Assembly (NCBI RefSeq): GCF_900168065.1
Contig: NZ_FUZZ01000001.1
Location: 1,922,001 to 1,986,000 of the forward strand
Length of the DNA: 64,000 nucleotides
Direction of reading: 5' to 3'
Source: Chitinophaga ginsengisegetis
GTDB taxonomy: Bacteria; Bacteroidota; Bacteroidia; Chitinophagales; Chitinophagaceae
The notes below the pieces were generated by a model. The model searched no databases. It was given only the letters and a program-made list of their open reading frames with translations, and had not been told where the DNA came from. This document shows, piece after piece, positions 1-8,503 of this stretch (position 1 is its first letter; every line of letters begins with the position of its first letter). Position numbers and translations under genes: made by a program.

Positions 1-528
1 GTAACGGCACAGGCTATACTGCCTAAAAGTATTCCCTTGTTTTGTCAGCCGGAAGACGAGGCCGTTATCAGGGAACAGGCTTTTACGCAGGTGATTCCTG
101 TTGTTACATCGGTTAATTGGGAAAACATAGAGATTACCCGTACAGGCGGGCAACATGGCACTGGTGAAATAGGTAAAATGATGGCACCTGTTTCCGGCTT
201 TGTACTGAAAGAGGGGAACACTACATTATACATCGCCGGTGATACGATCTGGTGTGAGGACGTAGTGGCTGCGCTGGATACTTTCCGCCCCGGTTACGTG
301 GTAGTAAATGCAGGCGCTGCACAATTCCTGCAGGGAGATCCTATCACCATGACTGCAGCAGACGTTATTAAAACCATCCGGCATGCCACGCAGCCGAAAG
401 TAATAGCGGTGCATATGGGTGCTATTAATCACTGCTTCCTCAGCAGGGAAGCGCTGAGGGAAGCTGTTGCCGCTGAACAGTTGTCGGCGATTATCCCTGA
501 ACAAGGTGAATGGATTAGTCTTTCATAA
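1..528 (+). CDS. MBL-fold metal-dependent hydrolase, UlaG-like (5' partial)
   Basis: The frame is open from base 1, so the N-terminus lies outside the window and only the C-terminal 175 residues are seen. The metallo-beta-lactamase fold shows in the GGQHGTGEIG segment, the IAGDTIW strand whose Asp is the usual metal bridge, and a late VHMGAINHC segment holding the last His ligand. The layout fits UlaG-like or RomA-like hydrolases rather than true beta-lactamases. The substrate cannot be read. The first metal motif (HxHxDH) would lie upstream. The gene ends just before a hairpin shared with the convergent hcp gene. Confidence 0.8.
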   Translation, partial: VTAQAILPKSIPLFCQPEDEAVIREQAFTQVIPVVTSVNWENIEITRTGGQHGTGEIGKMMAPVSGFVLKEGNTTLYIAGDTIWCEDVVAALDTFRPGYVVVNAGAAQFLQGDPITMTAADVIKTIRHATQPKVIAVHMGAINHCFLSREALREAVAAEQLSAIIPEQGEWISLS

Positions 529-562
529 AAAGGATTTCATGCGGAGCTTTTGCCCGCAAAAA

Positions 563-595
563 AAAGGGGCTGTAACCTTCCGGTGACAGCCCTTT
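563..595. terminator. Bidirectional hairpin between MBL hydrolase and hcp
   Basis: A GC-rich stem (GGGCTGT...ACAGCCC, one internal mismatch, TTCC-type loop) is flanked by an A-run on the left and a CCCTTT run on the right. It sits between convergent genes, so it can stop transcription from both sides. Confidence 0.75.
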
Positions 596-615
596 CTGCA
601 TAATGTAAGGAGTTT

Positions 616-1002
616 TTATACCCACTCATTAACATGTTTTGCATTACCCATGCTAACTTCACGGGCCGAAATGGTAAAGGAAATTACCATTGGGTTTTTG
701 TTTTCGTAGTCAAAAGACTCTTCAAACTTTACCAGATACCCTTCTTTAAATTCGAGGGTTTTCAGTTTGGAATCAGTGTCTCTTTTGTAAAAAGTAATGG
801 TACCATCTTTTCTTTCAAAGTTGTTTACCATCCACTCAAAGAGATCTGTTTTTCCGGTAGATTCTACGGTCAGCTTAATACGTCCGCCACGCGTAATGGC
901 TGAAGGGCGACCGGTTGCATCTACTTCTTGTGTGAGATCGTAGGCGACATGCTGTACATTGTACTCGTTGCCGCCGGCTTCAAATTTGGCTTTGAATGAC
1001 AT
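616..1002 (-). CDS. hcp: T6SS tube protein Hcp (TssD)
   Basis: The product has 128 residues, shorter than proteobacterial Hcp (about 160) but usual for Bacteroidetes T6SSiii. The sequence alternates strands from MSFKAKFEAGGNEYNVQHVA onward and has no signal peptide. Hcp forms stacked hexameric rings, the tube that is fired from the cell. It is the last gene of the tssG-N-K-O-hcp block and also has its own strong promoter at 1070-1099. That fits its need for high copy number. A TssD-like cargo-carrier role is possible, but no toxin extension is present. Confidence 0.92.
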   Translation of the reverse strand: MSFKAKFEAGGNEYNVQHVAYDLTQEVDATGRPSAITRGGRIKLTVESTGKTDLFEWMVNNFERKDGTITFYKRDTDSKLKTLEFKEGYLVKFEESFDYENKNPMVISFTISAREVSMGNAKHVNEWV

Positions 1003-1069
1003 GTTGGGTTAATTTTTAAGGTTACAATAAAGAAAAAATAATTAGTATTTATTTATGAATTATAAGTAC

Positions 1070-1099
1070 CAAATATAGGATGAAAATTTTAATAGTCAA
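1070..1099 (-). promoter_or_regulatory. Bacteroidetes-type promoter for hcp
   Basis: Read on the minus strand, TATATTTG (1070-1077) matches the -7 consensus TAnnTTTG exactly. A TTG (1097-1099) lies 19 nt upstream, the spacing expected for the -33 element. The leader to the hcp start would be about 60 nt and AT-rich. Confidence 0.75.
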
Positions 1100-1156
1100 G
1101 ATTCCTAACAAATAATTATTATTCCAATATTTACCGGATTAATACCCTTCTTAAAG

Positions 1157-1681
1157 TTAGTGAGCGCGGCTGTTTAACAACATCATTTGCCTGCAGTTAT
1201 CAAGGTCCCTGCTCTTACTTTCCAGCTTCGCATTCAGGTCGGCCACCTGCTCTTTCAAACCTGCAATATTTTGTTGTGCATTCTGTAGTTCGCGGAGCTG
1301 TTGTTTTGTTTGTTGCAACGACAAACAGTTCTGTACAATGTTATCATACAAGCCATAATGCGTTACCGCATTTTTTGGAATAGAGTTGCGCATATCCGCC
1401 AGGGATGCGGCAATCACCTGATCCATGTAATTCGCGTTCTGGTTAGGCAGGTTAATAGAATCGAGGTTATGTTTTACCTTATCCAGCTTTTGCAGGAACT
1501 CCGATTGGAACGCCTGCTCTTCCCTGAATGAAGTTAATTCTTTCCGCAGGGATGCGTTTTCCCTGGCAGGCACCTGGTAATTAAAGAATACGGCCAATAC
1601 AAATAAGGCGACTGTTATGATGAAAAATAACAGGAACCAAATAAAGGAAACATTTCTTTCCTGCCTGTTTAATACTTGCAT
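1157..1681 (-). CDS. tssO: T6SS inner-membrane protein TssO
   Basis: A 174-residue protein with a short cytoplasmic N-terminus, one membrane segment at about residues 14-34, and a long coiled-coil region over roughly residues 36-165, rich in Gln, Leu, Lys and Glu. This build and its place between tssK and hcp fit TssO, one of the T6SSiii-specific envelope proteins (TssN, O, P, Q, R) that replace the TssJLM complex of proteobacterial systems. The C-terminal domain faces the periplasm. It is separated from tssK by about 130 bp in which no clear promoter was found. Confidence 0.85.
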   Translation of the reverse strand: MQVLNRQERNVSFIWFLLFFIITVALFVLAVFFNYQVPARENASLRKELTSFREEQAFQSEFLQKLDKVKHNLDSINLPNQNANYMDQVIAASLADMRNSIPKNAVTHYGLYDNIVQNCLSLQQTKQQLRELQNAQQNIAGLKEQVADLNAKLESKSRDLDNCRQMMLLNSRAH

Positions 1682-1810
1682 ATTGCGGATCGTTTTTTTG
1701 ATGGAAATTATCTTGTTGATTTATCTGCTGAATTCCTGTTGAAACATATAGTGTTATGGCAGCCGGCCTACACCTTTTATGGTAGCCGTTATATTACTGC
1801 AGTAACCATA

Positions 1811-2986
1811 TTAGTCTGTAAAAAACCAGCGTTTGGTTTTATGCTTCCGCAGATATTCTGCATCTTCCTGTGATTCTTCTTTTACGAAAATATTGCTGTC
1901 CTGCTTGCGTCCGATATAATCCAGCCTGCTCAGGCTTTCAAACAGTTTATTCACAGCCCTTACAAAAGGAATCATTGGTTGCAGGCACTCTCTTACATCC
2001 AGGTGTTTATACTTGATATTGGCGCAGTTGATCATGAGTGTTTCCAGTTCACCCTGACGCAGCTCACACCATTCGGATAAGTAGTTCAGCAGTTCCTCTT
2101 TACCTGCGCCGGCACGCTGATCAATAGCATTTTTCATGGTGCGGGCCAGGCCCGCAATAATTTCCAGCATTTGAGCCGGTGGTTGCTGTAATGCCAGCCA
2201 CCTGAATTGTGTGATCCTGGTACCGAGAAACTGTACCATTTTTTCGGTGATATACAACACAACAAGCGCCAGGTCATTCTGCTGGTTTCTGCCATAGATC
2301 TTCTGCACAATATGCACGCCGTATAACTCCATTTGTCCGAGGAACTGATCCAGTTCATGAAAGAGATCTATCAGTGCAGGATGCGCGCTAACAATGCTGC
2401 AGGGTGGAATGTAATCATCATCCATCTGTGGGCGGCCGTCGGTCACGCTGATGCGGCCCAGCACCATCTGGTAGCTGCCTAACTGGCCAGAAGGCAGCTG
2501 CGACGCCGGCGCCACATAAAGGCTGTATTCCGGTGTAGCATAAGGCAGTCTTGGCGGATCTTCATCCAGCAAAGGTTCTCCGCTGGGTTGCCTGTTAAAG
2601 GGATTTACCTGTATTAAGATGTAGTAGGTGTTTTCTGTGTGCTGCGGGTCCCAGGTATAAGTGGCCTCCGGAAAAGTGGTGGCATACTTCAATGAATGCA
2701 CGGTATGTTCAGGGATCTCAATACGGCCGCCGCCAGGGGTTACCGCACGGCACTCTGTTAGCTTGATCCTCCACTGCTGCTGGTTGTCGCTTACAAACCA
2801 GCAACGCAGCGACTCTTTATTTTCTGCTTTGGGTGGCAGCAGTCCATAATTAAGTGCATGGATACCACACGCCAATGCATCCCTGATCTGGTCCAGCAAA
2901 GCATTTTCCGTATCAATGAAATGCTGCTTTTTTATCTTCATACCATCAACCCAGTTAACGGGAAAATGCTTTAGCGGTTCTGCCAT
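1811..2986 (-). CDS. tssK: T6SS baseplate-membrane adaptor TssK
   Basis: The 391-residue product fits TssK, the baseplate adaptor that joins the wedge (TssEFG) to the membrane complex. The N-terminal part (VNWVDGMKIKKQHFIDTENA) corresponds to the conserved opening of TssK proteins, in which an aromatic/Gln-His segment precedes a first helix. A middle beta-rich shoulder and an alpha-helical neck follow, with a small C-terminal head that contacts the envelope proteins. It is shorter than the roughly 445 residues of proteobacterial TssK. Only 10 bp separate it from tssN, so the two are cotranscribed. Confidence 0.88.
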   Translation of the reverse strand: MAEPLKHFPVNWVDGMKIKKQHFIDTENALLDQIRDALACGIHALNYGLLPPKAENKESLRCWFVSDNQQQWRIKLTECRAVTPGGGRIEIPEHTVHSLKYATTFPEATYTWDPQHTENTYYILIQVNPFNRQPSGEPLLDEDPPRLPYATPEYSLYVAPASQLPSGQLGSYQMVLGRISVTDGRPQMDDDYIPPCSIVSAHPALIDLFHELDQFLGQMELYGVHIVQKIYGRNQQNDLALVVLYITEKMVQFLGTRITQFRWLALQQPPAQMLEIIAGLARTMKNAIDQRAGAGKEELLNYLSEWCELRQGELETLMINCANIKYKHLDVRECLQPMIPFVRAVNKLFESLSRLDYIGRKQDSNIFVKEESQEDAEYLRKHKTKRWFFTD

Positions 2987-2996
2987 AATACTGCTT

Positions 2997-3851
2997 TTAC
3001 GATAACATAATTCTGTTGCAAATAATCACACTGTTTTCTTTGATGCCATTCATAAACACGGCCTTATTCGGGTCCAGTGTTTTGGCGCTGCCAAACCAGC
3101 GTGGTTTCAGGTGAAAAACCCAGCCATAGGGCTGCCCGGTGTGATCCACAAAATCAATCGGGGTATTGGGATAACGGTCGTTGTAGTCATTGATAAAATG
3201 ATAGAACAGGTCGCCCAGGTCCATCTTGATGGGGGTACGTGCGCGGAAGTAAGTACGGCTGTTGTCAAGCGGTCCTTTTTCCATTTCCAGGCCAATGACA
3301 ATCAGGTCTTTCATTTCTTCCTCATTCACTTCCGGTACATCTTTATAAACAGGATACTGCCACCACTTATGCACCTTTACCGGGATGGCCATCATCTTTT
3401 CAAAAGTTTTATAAACGAAGGTGGGCAGTACAAAGGAAAACATGCTGGTGAGCATCGGATAGTAAAGAAAGGTGTCCTTATCCAGGAAGCGGTTTACCAA
3501 CACAAATCCGGCGCCTCCAAATAACCAGATGGCCAGTATAAAAGCCAGTTCAGATACCAGGGTGGTTTCATTGGCCCAGAAGCGGGTATACATAAAGTGA
3601 CAATGCACTACACCTAATCCCAGGAACCATACTTCATAAAAGAGATACTGGTTCATGAGGTTCTGGTGGGTAAACAGGAAAGGAATGGAACTGATTACAG
3701 CAAATACCAGCGTCATACACACTAAATACAGCAGTGCTTTCTTCTTATAAAGACTGAAATTTTTGATGTACCTGCTGAGCAGAGCCACTATAAAGGAGCC
3801 TATAGCCAGGGCGCCGGCCAGCATGATATAAAACTTAGCGGTGTATCTCAT
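2997..3851 (-). CDS. tssN: T6SS integral membrane protein TssN
   Basis: The protein has 284 residues. Four to five hydrophobic segments occupy about residues 8-155, followed by a soluble cytoplasmic domain of some 125 residues containing VPEVNEEEMKDLIVIGLEME. This multi-spanning plan with a C-terminal soluble domain, next to tssK and tssG, matches TssN, a T6SSiii-specific inner-membrane component. It lies 110 bp downstream of tssG and 10 bp upstream of tssK in the same block. Confidence 0.85.
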   Translation of the reverse strand: MRYTAKFYIMLAGALAIGSFIVALLSRYIKNFSLYKKKALLYLVCMTLVFAVISSIPFLFTHQNLMNQYLFYEVWFLGLGVVHCHFMYTRFWANETTLVSELAFILAIWLFGGAGFVLVNRFLDKDTFLYYPMLTSMFSFVLPTFVYKTFEKMMAIPVKVHKWWQYPVYKDVPEVNEEEMKDLIVIGLEMEKGPLDNSRTYFRARTPIKMDLGDLFYHFINDYNDRYPNTPIDFVDHTGQPYGWVFHLKPRWFGSAKTLDPNKAVFMNGIKENSVIICNRIMLS

Positions 3852-3961
3852 AGTTCTGTTGGTATGTCAAGGTTTTTCGGGTTTGGGTACTAACATTTCA
3901 GGTTTTTTCAGATGGTCGTTAATAGCAAAAATGATTCCATGTAAGCTGCTGCCCGCTGTTT

Positions 3962-4924
3962 TCAGAGAAAAAAATTATAACCCATAATTCCCTGCTCAGG
4001 TTGCTTATCGGACAGGATTACTTTTTTCTCCCCGGAAGAAGGCACCAGCAAGGTATTAATTTCCACATCCGCCGGAAACAGGTAGCCATAGCAGGTTTCC
4101 AGCAGCTTCCCATAGGGTTGCCAGGGCAGGTAATCGTATATCCGTTGGCGTTTTACCGGGCCTATACTCACCGTTACTACCGGCATATCCGTATAGCACG
4201 TTGTTCCTACCATCGCATCTACCCCAAGCATACATTCGCCCAGCGGAACACTGTTCCCTGTGCTAACCATCTGTGGCTGGCGTTGCCAGCTGATTGTTAC
4301 GGTTTCCTCCAATACCTGTTCCAGGCAAAGTTTAACCAGGGTCATGTTACCTGCTATCCGGTGAACATATGGTAACAGCTTTACCAGCCTGTTCACGGCG
4401 GCATCAGGAAGCCCGGCGGGCAACTTCCAGAATTCATGAAATAACTGGTCCGTATCCTTGCCGAATACATCAAACAACAGGTGCTTTTCCCGTTGCTCCA
4501 GGTATACACGTTGCAGGAAGAACTCATTTTCCAGGGGCTGAAAAAAGCGGCGCGCCTGCTGTTGCTGCTGCTGCTGCCTTTTATACCGCACCACCATTTC
4601 GGCAACAGCGTTCTGCCTGGAAGAGGGCTCCTGCTTAAATTCATGAAACATTCCCTGCGGCAGCCGGTCGTAAATACCATCGCGCGAAAGGGAAAAACTA
4701 ATAAACGGCTGATAGGGCTGGCTGTCGTCCAGCTTCACCCCTGTAATATCTGTTGCAAAAGAACGGGTAAACACATTTTGCAACTGCACTACAATTTCCT
4801 CCTCCCGCACATGATTATCGAGTAATTCCCCCACCACTACCTCGGCTCTTACGTCGTATGGTAAAGCATTGACGTGGTCAATCACTTCTTCCAGCACGGC
4901 AGCCTTCTGCGCATTATTTACCAT
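3962..4924 (-). CDS. tssG: T6SS baseplate subunit TssG
   Basis: A 320-residue cytosolic protein beginning MVNNAQKAAVLEEVIDHVNA. Its position with tssK and tssN, opposite tssE/tssF, and the pattern of a central HEFWKLPAG region and a late YLPWQPYGKLLETCYGYLFP region fit TssG of the baseplate wedge, where it pairs with two TssF copies. A run of seven Gln occurs at about residue 113-120 (positions 4558-4578), a simple-sequence stretch in a linker. It is the first gene of its block and is divergent from the PKD-tssE-tssF block across 232 bp. Confidence 0.8.
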   Translation of the reverse strand: MVNNAQKAAVLEEVIDHVNALPYDVRAEVVVGELLDNHVREEEIVVQLQNVFTRSFATDITGVKLDDSQPYQPFISFSLSRDGIYDRLPQGMFHEFKQEPSSRQNAVAEMVVRYKRQQQQQQQARRFFQPLENEFFLQRVYLEQREKHLLFDVFGKDTDQLFHEFWKLPAGLPDAAVNRLVKLLPYVHRIAGNMTLVKLCLEQVLEETVTISWQRQPQMVSTGNSVPLGECMLGVDAMVGTTCYTDMPVVTVSIGPVKRQRIYDYLPWQPYGKLLETCYGYLFPADVEINTLLVPSSGEKKVILSDKQPEQGIMGYNFFL

Positions 4925-5019
4925 GAGGTCATATTTAGGTTTCTCTGATTCTGCTATTAGCGGTAAACTGTTAGCATAACTATCTTTCGTCTATGGTTCC
5001 GGGCTAACAACTCCAGTAA

Positions 5020-5027
5020 CAAAAATA
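5020..5027 (-). promoter_or_regulatory. Candidate -7 box for the tssG-N-K-O block
   Basis: Read on the minus strand this is TATTTTTG, an exact match to TAnnTTTG, about 95 nt upstream of tssG. No TTG lies at the correct -33 distance, so support rests on the -7 box alone. Confidence 0.4.
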
Positions 5028-5100
5028 GCGGTTTGATTTTATTATTATGAATATTACGGCTTAAATTTTGAACCGGGAAAAAATTTTTTCTACGGTCATT

Positions 5101-5108
5101 TATCTTTG
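5101..5108 (+). promoter_or_regulatory. -7 box for the PKD-tssE-tssF block
   Basis: TATCTTTG matches the Bacteroidetes -7 consensus exactly and lies 48 nt before the PKD-protein start. The -33 region is a T-run without a clear TTG. With the minus-strand box at 5020-5027 it gives a divergent promoter region between the first two T6SS blocks. Confidence 0.55.
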
Positions 5109-5156
5109 GCAATTTATCTAAAAAAAACACTAAAATTGTAAAAACCTGAAAAACCG

Positions 5157-6212
5157 ATGGCCCCCCGTAAACCCGAAAATGAACGCAAGGTAAATTCATT
5201 CAGACCCTTTGGAAAAATTGCCAGTCATGTTGACCCGATGGTACTGTGGACCTTCCTGGGCCTGTTCCTCATTAGCATTGTGCTGCTGGCTTTTCAGCTC
5301 GACGGCCGGGAAGATTGCAGTAATACAGATATAAAACTCAGTCATATTCAAAATAGTAACAGTAAAGCATATGCCGTAGGAGAAGTGATCACCTTTAATG
5401 CAGAAAGCGCTGATAAAAAAATTGCAGACTACTCCTGGGAATTCGGCGACTCCAGTGCCAGGGCCACCGGCAGACAGGTATACCACTCTTTTAACAAAGC
5501 CGGCAGCTATATGATCACCCTCACTTCCGGCAAATGCACCTGGCGTAAAGAAGTACTGGTAATCATGAATACACCTGCTGCCACCAGCAGTCAGCCCGAT
5601 ATCTTCCCGGTTATTGATGGCCCCGCTGAAGCATTTGCAGGCCGGCCGGTTACCTTTACCAACTCTACTCCAACTGCCAAAAGCTGGACCTGGCGCCTGT
5701 TGCAGGATAATGCAGAGCCTCATGGCGGTTCTTCTGTTACCTATACTTTCTCCTCTCCCGGGGAAAGAACCCTGTCACTGATCATCAACGGCGATAGCAG
5801 CCATATGGTACTGAAACATATCACCGTATTCCCTGCAAGAGCCCCGCAGCATGAAGAGCAGCCCGAACCGGCCTTTAACCCGGTACCACTGCCTGCACCA
5901 ACGCCGGAAGCACCGGTAAAGAAAGAAGAGCCACGGCCTACCATCTCCGATGATGAGTTTAAATACATGCTCACCCAGGTGACGCTGAAACAAAAAACGG
6001 CTAACGACTTCGCTCAATACCTCTGCAATAACCTCAACGCAAGAGTAGTACTCAATACCAACGACGTGGATAACTTCACGCACTTCTGCCAACGGATTTA
6101 TGGAAAGAAGAAATTCAAGATCGAAAGAGTAAACCTGGCAAAAGACGAGAAAGGATGTGTAAAGGAAATTCTCATCATGTACGACCGCAAAAAAGTGCTG
6201 GGCATATTTTAA
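5157..6212 (+). CDS. T6SSiii inner-membrane protein with two PKD-like domains (candidate TssP)
   Basis: The 351-residue product has a basic cytoplasmic N-terminus (1-26), one membrane segment (about 28-48), and two PKD-like beta-sandwich domains (about 60-138, with the signature YSWEFGDSS at 92-100, and about 148-226). A Pro/Glu-rich linker (227-262) leads to a C-terminal globular domain (263-351). The bulk is therefore periplasmic. It leads the block with tssE and tssF (9 bp to tssE), so an envelope-complex role is inferred. Among T6SSiii-specific proteins TssP is the best fit, but I assign that name from context and architecture only. Confidence 0.7.
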   Translation: MAPRKPENERKVNSFRPFGKIASHVDPMVLWTFLGLFLISIVLLAFQLDGREDCSNTDIKLSHIQNSNSKAYAVGEVITFNAESADKKIADYSWEFGDSSARATGRQVYHSFNKAGSYMITLTSGKCTWRKEVLVIMNTPAATSSQPDIFPVIDGPAEAFAGRPVTFTNSTPTAKSWTWRLLQDNAEPHGGSSVTYTFSSPGERTLSLIINGDSSHMVLKHITVFPARAPQHEEQPEPAFNPVPLPAPTPEAPVKKEEPRPTISDDEFKYMLTQVTLKQKTANDFAQYLCNNLNARVVLNTNDVDNFTHFCQRIYGKKKFKIERVNLAKDEKGCVKEILIMYDRKKVLGIF

Positions 6213-6221
6213 GCTGATATC

Positions 6222-6653
6222 ATGAAAGGAAAATATTATCAATTACCCATCGACTTTTCGCAGCTGCTGCAGAAAAAAGATATGCCGGCCATTTCGCTGG
6301 AAGACTCTATCGCACAGCATATCCATCTGCTCATTACTACCGTACTGGGGGAAAATAAAGATGATCCCAATTACGGCTGCCAATGGTGGGACAGCGACTT
6401 TGACATCAAAGCTTCCAATAACGAAGTAAAAGAACAGATAGAAAATGCGGTTAAAGCATCCATTACCCGGTACGAAAAACGGATTTCGCAAATAAGGGTA
6501 GTGGCCGCTGTGAACCAGGAAGAGCTGTTGCTGCCATCTACCCGTAAGATGAAAAAGAAGATCCGGGTAACCGTTTCAGGAAACGTTACCAAAAACAATC
6601 ATCCGTTTCAGTACAGCAGCTTCTTTTACATCAGCCCGTTGTCGTACGATTGA
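6222..6653 (+). CDS. tssE: T6SS baseplate protein TssE (gp25-like)
   Basis: The 143-residue product has the gp25/lysozyme-like fold of contractile-tail baseplates. The SLEDSIAQHIHLLITTVLGE region, the NYGCQWWDSDFD segment and the RYEKRISQIRV strand match the conserved core that starts sheath polymerisation (the family EPR-type helix is reduced here). TssE anchors the first sheath ring to the TssFG wedge. It sits 9 bp after the PKD gene. Its stop lies 23 bp before the chosen tssF ATG. Confidence 0.85.
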   Translation: MKGKYYQLPIDFSQLLQKKDMPAISLEDSIAQHIHLLITTVLGENKDDPNYGCQWWDSDFDIKASNNEVKEQIENAVKASITRYEKRISQIRVVAAVNQEELLLPSTRKMKKKIRVTVSGNVTKNNHPFQYSSFFYISPLSYD

Positions 6654-6676
6654 TTACTTGTTTATTAACCACTCTC

Positions 6677-8503
6677 ATGAAAGAAAAAAAAGAAAGAATA
6701 AAAGACCGCATGCTGAAAACAGCTGCACGTTTATGGGGATATCCGGATGCTGAAGTGGAAACTTCTTTCGACCCGGTAGTGCAACTGCTGCTGGAAGCCT
6801 GTGCCAGCGAGCTGGAGAAAATTTCAGGAGAAGTAGACGTTTCACATGCCCGGCTGGTGGAGCGGCTCGCACAGATCATGATGCCGGAACCAATTACCAG
6901 CAGTCAGCCTGCCTATGGCATCCTCCACGCCATTGCTACTGAGCCGGTAGCCGATATTCATGCCGATCACCAGTTTTATCATCATACCAAATCAGGCACG
7001 CATAACCGCGACCTGTTCTTTGCGCCAGTGACCAGTCACCGCCTGTTCCGCGGACAAGTACAATACATGGCCATTGGTAATAAGCTGTACGAAACCCGCG
7101 ATCACTGGTTCAAAGAGCAGATATTACAGGGTCAGGTTTTCCCGGATATGGCCCCAAATCATTTATGGATAGGCATTTCACTGGAAGATGTACCGAACTC
7201 CTGGGAAGGCATGTCCTTCTTTTTTGACCTGCGGAATATCCATCAGCAGGAAATGTTTTATCACTATCTCCCGCTGGCAAAAGTATTCAGCGGCAACAGG
7301 GAACTGATGATAAAAGGCGGCTATCACCACAGCCGGAGCGTGGCAGAAGAAGAAACTGATAATATGATCCAGGTGGCGGTAAATAATAACTCCCGTTACA
7401 GCCAGCATATCCTGCAACGTTTCCGCCGTCACTTCCTTACCATCACGGATACGCAGCCTCCTCTGGCCTCCCGCACACCGGAAGCCCTCACCAGGATCTT
7501 TGGTCAGGATACCGCCCGCTTAAACAAAGAGGTGCACTGGTTACGCATCGAGTTTCCCGAAGCGCTGCACCATACCCTGCTGGAAGACCTGTATTGCAGC
7601 ATCAACTGTTTCCCGGTTATCAACAAAAAAAATAACGAGCAGTCCATGAAACTGAATCGTTATCTGAATATCATTCCTTTGCAAACACCGGATATCTTCT
7701 TTGATATCAAACGCGTGTACGATCTGGAAGGAACCGATTATTATGTGCGCAACTTCTCTACAGCCGGACAAATGCAGGAAGGGGAGCTGGTGATCCGCAG
7801 CAGTGGCATCGGGCGTTTTGATACCCGCGAAGCCAAAGAAGTGATTGCATACCTCGTGGAAGTGATCCGCGACGAAAGCTCTTTATTTGAAGAAGTAAAG
7901 AATGATTTTGTTACCAACCGCATGCGGGAACTGCATCAGCTGATTGCCTCACTGGAAGAACAGCTGCAACCCGGTAACAATAAAGGAAATATTCCTTATG
8001 TGATGGTGAAACCCAAAGAAAATGCAGAATACATCTTCCTGGAATTCTATTCTACCAACGGCACCGCCGCGAATAACATCCGCATGGGTACGCGGCTGCT
8101 GGAATATGGCAGCATCAATGCCCGTCCCAACAGTATCACACTGCTGAGCAATACGCAGGGGGGAAAAGACAGGCTGAATATTGATGAGAAAATTAACCTG
8201 TACCGTTCTCATTTACTGTCGCACAACCGTGTGGTTACCCCGGAAGATATCAAGGCGCTTTGCCGTACTATTTTCGGAAGGGAAATGAAATCGGCCGCTG
8301 TTGTTAAAGGGATGGCCCTGCAGCCTGGTATGAATGCGGGTTACAGCCGTACGCTTGATATCCGTATTTCATTATTCCAGCAAACCGAACGTTATCCTGC
8401 TGCCAATTTGCAATACATGAAAGAGGAATTGCTTTTACAGCTGGAAGAAAAGTCCAGCAATACTTTTCCGTTCCGGGTGTTTATTAATGAAGTATTGATG
8501 TAA
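6677..8503 (+). CDS. tssF: T6SS baseplate subunit TssF
   Basis: The start is placed at ATG 6677 (MKEKKERIKDRMLKTAARLW); a TTG at 6650 would overlap the tssE stop and is less likely. The 608-residue product fits TssF, the large wedge protein. The family N-terminal signature shows in SFDPVVQLLLEACASELEKI followed by RLVERLAQIMMPEPITSSQPAYGI, nearly diagnostic for TssF. A beta-rich middle and a C-terminal EDIKALCRTIFGREM region follow. Its last 20 bases overlap the end of the convergent lytic transglycosylase gene. Confidence 0.92.
   Translation: MKEKKERIKDRMLKTAARLWGYPDAEVETSFDPVVQLLLEACASELEKISGEVDVSHARLVERLAQIMMPEPITSSQPAYGILHAIATEPVADIHADHQFYHHTKSGTHNRDLFFAPVTSHRLFRGQVQYMAIGNKLYETRDHWFKEQILQGQVFPDMAPNHLWIGISLEDVPNSWEGMSFFFDLRNIHQQEMFYHYLPLAKVFSGNRELMIKGGYHHSRSVAEEETDNMIQVAVNNNSRYSQHILQRFRRHFLTITDTQPPLASRTPEALTRIFGQDTARLNKEVHWLRIEFPEALHHTLLEDLYCSINCFPVINKKNNEQSMKLNRYLNIIPLQTPDIFFDIKRVYDLEGTDYYVRNFSTAGQMQEGELVIRSSGIGRFDTREAKEVIAYLVEVIRDESSLFEEVKNDFVTNRMRELHQLIASLEEQLQPGNNKGNIPYVMVKPKENAEYIFLEFYSTNGTAANNIRMGTRLLEYGSINARPNSITLLSNTQGGKDRLNIDEKINLYRSHLLSHNRVVTPEDIKALCRTIFGREMKSAAVVKGMALQPGMNAGYSRTLDIRISLFQQTERYPAANLQYMKEELLLQLEEKSSNTFPFRVFINEVLM

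Noticed and set aside
4369-4825. Plus-strand frames within tssG
   Set aside because: Antisense shadows of tssG, including its Gln run read as poly-Leu or poly-Ala.
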